DNA of 21,158 bases. Source: Bathyarchaeum sp965602795 (GTDB lineage Archaea > Thermoproteota > Bathyarchaeia > Bathyarchaeales > Bathyarchaeaceae). The stretch lies in assembly GCA_965602795.1 (NCBI GenBank), contig CBFCZR010000011.1, positions 1-21,158 of the forward strand. Reading direction: 5' to 3'. The notes below the pieces were generated by a model. The model ran no database searches, was not told where the DNA came from, and worked only from the letters and a program-made list of their open reading frames with translations. A program made the translations under genes and the position numbers. Positions 15,141 to 21,158 of this stretch are shown here, in pieces (within the stretch, counting starts at the first letter, position 1; every line of letters starts with the position of its first letter).

Positions 15141-16175
15141 CTAGCCGAACCAGCTTTCCAGCGTTGTTTTGCTTTTTGCCTCTTTTATTCCCGCAGTCAT
15201 TTTACCGAGGGCCTTACGCACCCTATCCTCAGAAAAGTCTCTCTCTCGACAAAGAAAGTCTACCACGCCATCAACGTCAGGTTCTCCCCAATCCAGCTTA
15301 TAGTCGTCCTTAACTTTTGGGTTAAGAAAAATTTCCCGTATCCTCTTTGGCTCAACCGGAAACTCAGCGTCTTCCAACTCAGTCACAGCCTCCTCGATGC
15401 ATCCATGCTTCTTTATCAGCTTCAACGCGGTCTTTGGTCCAACGCCCTTCACGCCGTCCGGATTAAAGTCTGTTCCAACCAGAATGGCAACGTCTATGAG
15501 CTGCTGACGAGTGAGCTCCAGCTCTTTGAGAACACGGTCCAGCTTCATGATTTCAGGTACAACTTCAACGTAAACATTCTTCCGCGGAACCTTACGTCTA
15601 CCGCTTATAGTCACGTTTCTAACCAGAGCAGTTGCACCAAAAAGAAGACTGTCATAATCTTGACTACCGCAGTAGTCGGCATCTCCTTTACTTGTCAGGT
15701 AAGCAGCTTGCGCTTCGCCTTCAGACGGCGCCTGAATCCAAGGCACACCCAACTCGGTGAGAAGCCGCTTCGAATCCTCCGCCATATAATCCTTAAGCCT
15801 AGAAGTCATCTGAGCATAACTTCGAGCCTTCTCCACTTTCCCCTCCTTCAAGGCACGTTCATACTTGACAAGAGCCTCCGCCTTAACCTTGGCTCGGCGC
15901 TTAATCTCCACCTCTTTTAGTGCAGGTGGAACCCCATCAAAAACGTAGGCAACCTTAATTCCCATCTCCACCAAGTTAGCTGTCCGATAGAGTAAGCCAC
16001 TCAGATGACTGGTTATCCTCCCCGAATGGTCCTTTAATGGTGTCCCGTTTGGCTGGCGGATGATTGCCAAAAACTGGTAAAGAGTGTTATACGCGTCGAT
16101 GGCCACAGACTTTCCGCTCAGACTCTGGAAATCAACCTTTGTTTTAGGAATCAACACTCTCAAATTTACGCCCAA
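15141..16175 (-). CDS. fen: Flap endonuclease 1 (FEN-1)
   Basis: This 344-residue structure-specific nuclease removes 5' flaps during Okazaki-fragment maturation and repair. Residue numbering coincides with well-studied FEN-1 proteins: metal ligands D27 (IDAYN), D80 (FDG), E152 and E154 (SEGEAQAA), D173 and D175 (QDYDSLL) and D236 (VGTDFN). A helix-hairpin-helix region follows, GVKGVGPKTALKLIKKHG (241-258). The C-terminal TTLESWFG (337-344) is a PCNA-binding PIP box. The start is a TTG giving MGVNLRVLIP, which matches the conserved N-terminus of the family; GGTGGTG sits 7 bases ahead. It lies 59 bp downstream of the winged-helix gene and behind cdc48 on the same strand, so it is likely part of that transcript. 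Confidence 0.97.
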   Translation of the reverse strand: MGVNLRVLIPKTKVDFQSLSGKSVAIDAYNTLYQFLAIIRQPNGTPLKDHSGRITSHLSGLLYRTANLVEMGIKVAYVFDGVPPALKEVEIKRRAKVKAEALVKYERALKEGKVEKARSYAQMTSRLKDYMAEDSKRLLTELGVPWIQAPSEGEAQAAYLTSKGDADYCGSQDYDSLLFGATALVRNVTISGRRKVPRKNVYVEVVPEIMKLDRVLKELELTRQQLIDVAILVGTDFNPDGVKGVGPKTALKLIKKHGCIEEAVTELEDAEFPVEPKRIREIFLNPKVKDDYKLDWGEPDVDGVVDFLCRERDFSEDRVRKALGKMTAGIKEAKSKTTLESWFG

Positions 16176-16234
16176 ACTTATGCACCACCAGATACTGGTT
16201 AGCGACTGACCCCAAAAAAGGTTTGAGGATGGCC

Positions 16235-16468
16235 TCAGTTTTTCTTGGTTAATTGTACTCGTCTTTTTCCTTTGGTGTGAGCTGACACATATAATATGCC
16301 TTCAATCTCCATTCTCATCAGAGTCTTGTTGAACTCGCTGAATCCTACGCCTTCATGAGTTCCCTTCACCAAGTCATACAACTCAACATCAGTCATCGGC
16401 CCCTTCCTTTCCAGAAACTCCTTCATCTGCGTATACAGAGGATGAGGTTTCCAATTTTTCATCGTCAA
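16235..16468 (-). CDS. Small winged-helix protein between cdc48 and fen1
   Basis: This 77-residue basic protein has the outline of a winged helix: a first helix (HPLYTQMKEFLERKG), a second (TDVELYDLVKG), a third (SEFNKTLMRMEIEGILY) and a beta wing (YVSAHTKGKRRVQLTKK). The domain fills the whole protein. It could bind DNA or RNA, or act as a protein-interaction module; no specific family name is certain. The start is TTG at 16468, with AGGAG about 8-10 bases ahead; an in-frame ATG at 16462 would give a protein two residues shorter. It begins 25 bp after the cdc48 stop and precedes fen1 by 59 bp, so all three are probably read together. Confidence 0.8.
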   Translation of the reverse strand: MTMKNWKPHPLYTQMKEFLERKGPMTDVELYDLVKGTHEGVGFSEFNKTLMRMEIEGILYVSAHTKGKRRVQLTKKN

Positions 16469-16493
16469 TTTTTCTTTTCTCCTTGATAGATTA

Positions 16494-18665
16494 CTACGCC
16501 ACCGGCGTCGTGGGCTTCTTCAACTGTCGAACATGCTTCATGAAACCCTTATACCAATTCTCCATATTCGGCATTATCGATGGCCCAATCTTTTCAGTGG
16601 CTTTTTTGAAGTCACTGGCGGTAACTTGCTTGGCTTTTATATCCCCCCGCAGGGCATTCAGTCCAGCCTCTCTGCAAAGCGCCTCAATGTCCGCCCCAGA
16701 ATACTTCTTTGTCATGGTAACCAACTGGGTCAAATCCACATCTTTTGCCAGCGGCATTTTCTCAGTGTAGATTTTGAAGATTTCCAGCCTGCTATCGTTG
16801 TCAGGTTCAGGAACGTAAATCAGGCGGTCGAACCTTCCCGGTCGAAGAATCGCAGGGTCAATTATGTCTGGCCTGTTTGTTGCAGCGATTATGACAACAT
16901 CCTCCAAAGAGACGAGCCCATCCATCTCGGTTAATAGTTGGCTGATAACCCGCTCTGTAACTCCCGTGTCAGAGTATCCCATTCCTCTTCCAGGAACAAG
17001 AGACTCAAATTCGTCAAAGAATATCACAGCCGGCGAAGCCATCCTTGCCTTCCTGAAAACCTCGCGGATAGCCTTCTCAGATTCGCCTACCCACTTAGAA
17101 AACACTTCTGGACCCTTTATGGTTATGAAGTTTGACTCGCTTTCTGTAGCCACTGCCCTAGCAAGCAAGGTCTTTCCGCATCCCGGAGGTCCATAAAGCA
17201 GAATACCCTTTGGGGGACGTATGCCCATCCGAGTGAAAGTTTCTGGGTTTTTGAGGGGCCACTCCACTGCCTCCCTTAAATCCTCTTTCACTTCTCCCAA
17301 ACCGCCTATATTCGTCCAACGAACATTAGGCACTTCTATGTACACCTCTCTCATCGCTGTTGGCGTGATCTCCTTGTAGGCATTCAAGAAGTCTTCCATT
17401 CGAACTTCCATTTTTTCCAAGACGCTGGGGGGGATACGCTCGTCCTCTAAGTTAATTTCTGGCAGGTATCTGCGCAACGCTTTCATTGCGGTTTCTCTGC
17501 TCAGAGCGGATAAGTCTGCTCCTGTGTAGCCGTGAGTCACTTTAGAGAGCTTCTCCAAGTCAACATCCTCTTTCAGGGGCATGCCTCTGGTGTGAATCTG
17601 CATTATTTCATAGCGCCCTTTTTTGTCGGGTACGCCGATCTCGATTTCTCGATCGAAACGTCCAGGCCGTCTCAAAGCTGGGTCAAGGGCTTCCGGTCTG
17701 TTTGTGGCACCTATAACTATGAGGTATCCTCTTCCCGAAAGTCCATCCATCAAAGCGAGAAGCTGAGCCACAACCCGCCTCTCCACCTCTCCAGTCACCT
17801 CTTCTCTTTTAGGCGCGATAGCATCAAGCTCATCGATAAAAACTATGCTTGGGGCATTCTTCTGAGCCTGCTGAAACATCTCACGGAGTCTGGCCTCTGA
17901 TTCACCGTAGAATTTGCTCATTATCTCTGGACCGTTTATGGAATAAAAGTTAGCCTCGGATTCGTTTGCAACTGCCCGGGCTAGAAGGGTTTTTCCGCAT
18001 CCAGGCGGACCATGCAGCAGAACTCCCTTTGGGGGGTCTATTCCCAGTCTTTGGAAGAGTTCTGGGTGCCGTAGCGGCAGTTCAACCATCTCTCGAATCC
18101 GCTGAATCTCCTCGTGGAGTCCTCCTATGTCCTCGTAGGTGGTGCGGGGCACGCCTTTGGTTTCAGGGGCTGGTTCAGCTAGGATTTGTACGTTTGTGCC
18201 GTGGTTGATTCTCACGATGCCGTGGGGGCGAGATTTTGTTACTCTGAATGGTATGGCGTGTCCCAGCATCATTACTAGGGTGGTGTCTCCCTCCACAAAG
18301 GTTCTTTCCATAAGCCGGTTCTTCACGAAGTTTGTGAAGTCGTCGTCTACGTTCAGTTTCATGTCTATGGGAGCCAGAACCACGTTTGAGGCGTTAGTTA
18401 CCTTAGCTGGGCGAATTACAACCAATTCATGCATTGCCACTCCCGCGTTTTTGCGGGTGAACCCGTCGATTCGAATAATTTCTCTGTTTTGGTCTTCAGA
18501 GTACGCTGGCCAAGCTATGGCAGCGGTGTTTCTTTTTCCAACAATTTCGATTACGTCGCCCGCTGATATGCCTAGTTTTTGCATGGTCTGCTGGTCGATT
18601 CGGGCGATTCCTCGGTAAACGTCACGCTGTCTAGCGTCTTCTACTCTTAGCTGCACTTCGCTCAT
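16494..18665 (-). CDS. Cdc48/VCP-like AAA+ ATPase
   Basis: This 723-residue hexameric unfoldase uses ATP to extract and unfold proteins, probably feeding the proteasome. The N-domain (1 to about 170) contains the double-psi barrel and the second subdomain. AAA ring D1 has Walker A GPPGCGKT (219-226), Walker B with D278-E279, sensor GATN (319-322) and arginine fingers R336 and R339. Ring D2 has Walker A GPPGCGKT (492-499), Walker B D551-E552, AATN (595-598) and R611 and R614. All catalytic positions are present in both rings. The C-terminus (KKPTTPVA) lacks the hydrophobic-Tyr-any motif that some proteasome-docking ATPases carry. The ATG has GGAAGG upstream and a strong TATA box 60 bases ahead. 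It leads the cdc48-wHTH-fen1 unit. Confidence 0.96.
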   Translation of the reverse strand: MSEVQLRVEDARQRDVYRGIARIDQQTMQKLGISAGDVIEIVGKRNTAAIAWPAYSEDQNREIIRIDGFTRKNAGVAMHELVVIRPAKVTNASNVVLAPIDMKLNVDDDFTNFVKNRLMERTFVEGDTTLVMMLGHAIPFRVTKSRPHGIVRINHGTNVQILAEPAPETKGVPRTTYEDIGGLHEEIQRIREMVELPLRHPELFQRLGIDPPKGVLLHGPPGCGKTLLARAVANESEANFYSINGPEIMSKFYGESEARLREMFQQAQKNAPSIVFIDELDAIAPKREEVTGEVERRVVAQLLALMDGLSGRGYLIVIGATNRPEALDPALRRPGRFDREIEIGVPDKKGRYEIMQIHTRGMPLKEDVDLEKLSKVTHGYTGADLSALSRETAMKALRRYLPEINLEDERIPPSVLEKMEVRMEDFLNAYKEITPTAMREVYIEVPNVRWTNIGGLGEVKEDLREAVEWPLKNPETFTRMGIRPPKGILLYGPPGCGKTLLARAVATESESNFITIKGPEVFSKWVGESEKAIREVFRKARMASPAVIFFDEFESLVPGRGMGYSDTGVTERVISQLLTEMDGLVSLEDVVIIAATNRPDIIDPAILRPGRFDRLIYVPEPDNDSRLEIFKIYTEKMPLAKDVDLTQLVTMTKKYSGADIEALCREAGLNALRGDIKAKQVTASDFKKATEKIGPSIMPNMENWYKGFMKHVRQLKKPTTPVA

Positions 18666-18723
18666 TTGCTTTCCTTCCTTTATGTGTGATCGTGAAGTTA
18701 CACGTTTTCCGAAGGATGAATTT

Positions 18724-18734
18724 CATATATAAAC
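18724..18734 (-). promoter_or_regulatory. TATA box of cdc48
   Basis: GTTTATATATG on the minus strand, preceded by an AAAG-type BRE, lies about 60 bases before the cdc48 ATG and 12 bases after the EF-1 beta stop. It separates cdc48 from the upstream gene transcriptionally. Confidence 0.6.
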
Positions 18735-18745
18735 TTTGACAAACC

Positions 18746-19012
18746 TTAGAGTCTGGTTACTCCTAATGTGTGTATTTGACCGACTTCCTTAATTTCAGTG
18801 ATTTTTTTCTCTGTTTCGTCCAAAATTCCGTCTTTTTCAGGTAGAATCATGTTAACTTTCAGTGCAGAGAGACCAAATGCTATGGGCTCTTCAGCGAATT
18901 TTTGTATCGAAGCAATACCTGCTAGTTGCTTCTTGAGTTTCTCTTTCAACACTTCAAGGTCAACTGTTGATTCTGACGGAAGAATCTTGTAAGCAATCAC
19001 TATCTTTCCCAT
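18746..19012 (-). CDS. ef1b: Archaeal elongation factor 1 beta (aEF-1B)
   Basis: This 88-residue protein exchanges GDP for GTP on EF-1 alpha during translation. It aligns along its whole length with the compact archaeal EF-1 beta, which corresponds to the C-terminal exchange domain of the eukaryotic factor. Recognisable parts are GKIVIAYKILPSESTVDLEVL at the start, the central FAEEPIAFGLSALKVNMILPE and the closing EIKEVGQIHTLGVTRL. Length is typical. The ATG follows AGGAGA with good spacing. The 178 bp upstream (19013-19190) separates it from the Cys/His-rich gene and probably holds its promoter, although no convincing TATA box stands out. That gap also contains the palindrome CTAGCATGCTAG (19090-19101). 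Confidence 0.94.
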   Translation of the reverse strand: MGKIVIAYKILPSESTVDLEVLKEKLKKQLAGIASIQKFAEEPIAFGLSALKVNMILPEKDGILDETEKKITEIKEVGQIHTLGVTRL

Positions 19013-19190
19013 CGTTCTTTGTCTCCTACGTTCCTGTCAACATTTTTGTCACATTATGAAGGGATGTCCCTACAGTTTGGTGATGTGAACTAGCATGCTA
19101 GAAGAGGAGCTAACCTATTAACCTTACTATGCAAGTTTCTGAGACAACAACTCTAAAACGTTCACCTAAACTGGTGGAATATTTTGTCTT

Positions 19191-19409
19191 CTACTCAGCT
19201 TTTTCTGTATTACCCGTGGTTTTGGTTTCTGCTTTTTTCGTCTTAGCTTTGAAATGTGGACAAGCGTTTCCTTTAGGGTTCACAGTAATATGATAGAATT
19301 TGCAGCGTCCATTCTCGAAGTTAGCGCACTCCTCATGTTTGTGCTTCATAAAATCGGTTGTTGGAAATTTACCCTGCAGTCGCTTTTTGATTCTCTGTAG
19401 TAGATTCAT
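19191..19409 (-). CDS. Small Cys/His-rich basic protein, function unknown
   Basis: This 72-residue basic protein has a basic N-terminal helix (MNLLQRIKKRLQGKF), then a compact block with C28-x7-C36-x3-H40 and C50-x-H52 that could hold one zinc ion. A Lys/Thr/Glu-rich, probably disordered tail ends it. I do not recognise the family; the layout suggests a small nucleic-acid or ribosome-associated protein. The frame also allows GTG at 19418. The ATG at 19409 is preferred because GGTG lies six bases ahead and because its ATGA overlaps the stop of an upstream small frame, a common coupling arrangement. It lies upstream of EF-1 beta on the same strand. Confidence 0.65.
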   Translation of the reverse strand: MNLLQRIKKRLQGKFPTTDFMKHKHEECANFENGRCKFYHITVNPKGNACPHFKAKTKKAETKTTGNTEKAE

Positions 19410-19519
19410 TCTTGGCACCTTTCCATGTACTTTCTGTAACTATCACAAATCACTTCAATATTGAGTTGGTCTTCTCTTAAGTAGACGCCGCCTATTCTCG
19501 AATATCCAACAAGTCGCAA
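19406..19519 (-). CDS. Possible tiny gene ending in an ATGA overlap
   Basis: The 150-base gap between nfnB and the Cys/His-rich gene is open in one minus-strand frame all the way from inside nfnB to a TGA that overlaps the next ATG as ATGA (19406-19409). The encoded residues look protein-like: HRIGCLRLVGYSRIGG, then VYLREDQLNIEVICDS, then YRKYMERCQE. No ATG or GTG starts the frame. The best available start is a TTG at 19519, giving 37 residues; the open frame extends further upstream without a usual start. Ribosome-site support is poor. It may be a short gene, the remains of a longer one, or chance (46 open codons are not rare). The ATGA coupling is the main argument in favour. Confidence 0.35.
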   Translation of the reverse strand: MRLVGYSRIGGVYLREDQLNIEVICDSYRKYMERCQE

Positions 19520-19566
19520 ACAGCCAATTCTGTGTTGTATGCGGGCCTTTGGCTTGTTTTCGAAAT

Positions 19567-20949
19567 TTACTGTGAAGACAAGTAATCGTGTATTGATTTG
19601 GCTGCTTTCCTGCCTTCTCCTAATGCCTGAATAACGGTTGCTCCGCCACTTATGGCGTCACCGCCAGCATAGACGCCTCCAATATTCTCTAGGTTCTCGT
19701 TAACTTCAATTATTCCCCGCGATTTGGTCTTCAATTCTGGCACAGTTCTAAGAAACAGCCTGTTAGGTCTTGTACCAATAGCCTCCACAACAGTATCTAA
19801 CTCCATCATGAACTCGCTTCCCTCTATCTTTTCTGGTCTTGGTCGCCCGCTTTTATCTGGTTCTCCAAGCTTCATTTTCACTAATTCGATGCCCGTGACC
19901 CAGCCGTTTTCTCCCAGTATCTTCGTTGGGGAAACCAACTCCATGAAGTTGACGCCCTCTTCTAGAGCGTGACGCAGCTCTTCCTCTCTTGCTGGCGAAT
20001 AATCTTTAGTTCGCCTATAGAGAATGTATACTTCAGCCCCGTTTCTTAGTGCACTTCTGGCGGAATCCATTGCCACGTTGCCAGCGCCGATTACTCCCAC
20101 CCTTTTCCCAACTAATAGCGGTGTATCATATTCTGGGTTGTATGCTTTCATCAAATTTGTTCTGATCAGGAATTCGTTTGCTGAGTAGACTCCGTTGAGT
20201 TCTTCACCTTCTATGCCCACGAAGAATGGAGCCCCTGCCCCTGTGCCAATGTAAATTGCGTCATATTCGTCCCGTAATTCGTCGAATGAAACGTTCTGGC
20301 CTATAATGTGGTTAAGCCTTATGTCCACTCCGATTTCCTTCAGATAGGAAAGCTCCTCATCCACAACTTTTTTGGGCAACCGGAACTCAGGGATTCCATA
20401 CTGGAGAACTCCACCAGCCTTGTGAAGAGCCTCAAATACGGTTACCTTATAGCCATGTTTTCTCAAATCAACTGCGCAGCTAATACCGGTTGGCCCTGAA
20501 CCAATCACAGCAACCTTTTGACCATTCTCTTCTATTGCAAACTCTTCTCTGACTCCATTTCTTCTAGCCCAGTCCCCGAGAAACGCTTCTAATTTGCCTA
20601 TGTTTATGGGATCACCCGCTTTTCCCATGGTGCATGCTCCCTCACATTGGTTCTCTTGGGGGCAAACGCGACCAGCGATGGCGGGAATAGCATTATCGTC
20701 TTTGATTTTCAGGAAGGCTTCCTTGAAGTTTCCTTCAGCCAGCTCTTTTATGAATCCGTTCACGTCTACGTTAACTGGGCAATTTTTTGTGCATGGAGAA
20801 CCCTTACATTGGAGGCATCGTTTTGCTTCTTTTATTGCCTGTTCTTCGTTGTAGCCTAAAGGTACCTCGTTGAATGTTTTGGTTCTCTCTTCCACGGAGA
20901 GCTCTGGCATTGGAACTCGAGTTTTGATTAGTTTTGCCAACTTCTTCAC
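19567..20949 (-). CDS. nfnB: NfnB/GltD-like FAD- and NADPH-binding oxidoreductase subunit
   Basis: This 460-residue iron-sulfur flavoprotein is of the glutamate-synthase small-subunit family. With the upstream NfnA-like subunit it should form the electron-bifurcating NADH-dependent reduced ferredoxin:NADP+ oxidoreductase, or the closely related sulfide dehydrogenase. The N-terminus binds two [4Fe-4S] clusters: C45-x2-C48-x4-C53-x3-C57, and C96, C102, C106 with E99 available as a fourth ligand. FAD binds at VAVIGSGPTGISCAVDL (146-162) and NADPH at VGVIGAGNVAMDSARSAL (284-301). The C-terminal GGVYAGGDAISGGATVIQALGEGRKAA completes the FAD site. The GTG start overlaps the nfnA stop as GTGA, so translation is coupled. 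No glutamate-synthase large subunit is adjacent, which favours NfnB over true GltD. Confidence 0.9.
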   Translation of the reverse strand: MKKLAKLIKTRVPMPELSVEERTKTFNEVPLGYNEEQAIKEAKRCLQCKGSPCTKNCPVNVDVNGFIKELAEGNFKEAFLKIKDDNAIPAIAGRVCPQENQCEGACTMGKAGDPINIGKLEAFLGDWARRNGVREEFAIEENGQKVAVIGSGPTGISCAVDLRKHGYKVTVFEALHKAGGVLQYGIPEFRLPKKVVDEELSYLKEIGVDIRLNHIIGQNVSFDELRDEYDAIYIGTGAGAPFFVGIEGEELNGVYSANEFLIRTNLMKAYNPEYDTPLLVGKRVGVIGAGNVAMDSARSALRNGAEVYILYRRTKDYSPAREEELRHALEEGVNFMELVSPTKILGENGWVTGIELVKMKLGEPDKSGRPRPEKIEGSEFMMELDTVVEAIGTRPNRLFLRTVPELKTKSRGIIEVNENLENIGGVYAGGDAISGGATVIQALGEGRKAAKSIHDYLSSQ

Positions 20950-21158
20950 CTCGTTTCCTTGTAGTTTTCTAGGGCGTTTGCTTCCTGTTTCTTAAACAAT
21001 TTCACCCTGTTCAGAAGCTCCTTGAAGTTTACCTTGTGGGCGTCAAACATTGGACCGTCAATGCATGCTAGTTTCATTTCTCCGTCAATAAAAACGCGGC
21101 ACGATCCACACATTCCAGTCGCATCAACCATTATGGGACGTAACGTGACCATTGCGGG
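20946..21158 (-). CDS. nfnA: NfnA/SudB-like ferredoxin-NADP reductase subunit, 3' part only
   Basis: Only the last 70 residues lie inside the window; the gene continues past its end. The visible part is the C-terminal [2Fe-2S] region of the NfnA family (also annotated as sulfide/dihydroorotate dehydrogenase-like FAD/NAD-binding subunit). The signature RPIMVDATGMCGSCRV is followed by LACIDGPMFDAHKVNF. In characterised NfnA the cluster is held by one aspartate and three cysteines; here VDATGMCGSC and the later C in ACIDG supply exactly those residues. A lysine-rich helix closes the protein. Its TGA overlaps the nfnB GTG by four bases. The start, FAD and NAD domains cannot be judged from this sequence. 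Confidence 0.88.
   Translation of the reverse strand, partial: PAMVTLRPIMVDATGMCGSCRVFIDGEMKLACIDGPMFDAHKVNFKELLNRVKLFKKQEANALENYKETR

Noticed and set aside
19090..19101. Palindrome CTAGCATGCTAG upstream of EF-1 beta
   Set aside because: Twelve bases of symmetry, made mostly of common tetranucleotide palindromes, with no promoter alignment to support an operator.
19567..20949. Glutamate synthase small subunit (GltD) as the main call
   Set aside because: The motifs are shared, but the overlapping neighbour is an NfnA-type [2Fe-2S] subunit and no large glutamate-synthase gene is seen.
1..21158. tRNA, rRNA, CRISPR arrays, insertion sequences, integrases or toxin-antitoxin pairs
   Set aside because: I read the intergenic regions on both strands and found no cloverleaf, spaced repeats, terminal inverted repeats or matching protein motifs.

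Overview
The window looks like a chromosomal stretch from an archaeon, most likely a mesophilic or moderately thermophilic anaerobe of the TACK group; a Bathyarchaeia-like lineage is my guess from overall gene style, not something the sequence proves. The archaeal assignment rests on FEN-1, a two-ring Cdc48 ATPase, archaeal EF-1 beta, an Ogg-type 8-oxoguanine glycosylase, a crenarchaeal-style single-OB-fold ssDNA-binding protein with a Gly/Arg tail, RtcB, TATA-like promoters about 25 nt before the expected transcript starts, and frequent TTG and GTG starts. The ferredoxin-linked NfnAB pair points to anaerobic metabolism.

Layout. Positions 11-7022 (+) form one compact operon: a PadR-type regulator, a 1264-residue double-FtsX ABC permease, a standard ABC ATPase, and a second ATPase fused behind about 385 residues of unrecognised helical sequence. 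This is the most unusual part of the window. Positions 7069-9273 hold two family-2 glycosyltransferases in divergent orientation, both membrane-anchored at the C-terminus, followed by a cysteine-rich zinc protein (9412-9765, +). An SSB (-) and the RNA ligase RtcB (+) diverge from a 195 bp promoter region at 10353-10547. Then come an Ogg glycosylase and an MBL-fold hydrolase (-, probably one transcript), a Cdd1-type helix-hairpin-helix protein (+), a small two-span membrane protein (-), and protein-L-isoaspartate methyltransferase (+).

From 15141 to the end, everything is on the minus strand. In transcription order these are nfnA (cut by the window edge), nfnB, a possible tiny gene, a Cys/His-rich small protein, aEF-1 beta, cdc48, a winged-helix protein and fen1.

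Functional themes. DNA maintenance is represented by SSB, Ogg, FEN-1 and possibly Cdd1. RNA and protein upkeep is represented by RtcB, Pcm, Cdc48 and EF-1 beta. Envelope functions are represented by the ABC exporter and the glycosyltransferases, and redox balance by NfnAB. I see no tRNA or rRNA, no CRISPR array, no insertion sequence and no phage genes. No gene-free stretch exceeds 300 bases; the largest is about 300 bases at 13546-13847 and holds only promoter-like elements. Most of the window is ordinary housekeeping DNA. The fused ATPase domain, the inserted domain in the permease and the hidden ATGA-coupled small ORF are the best leads.
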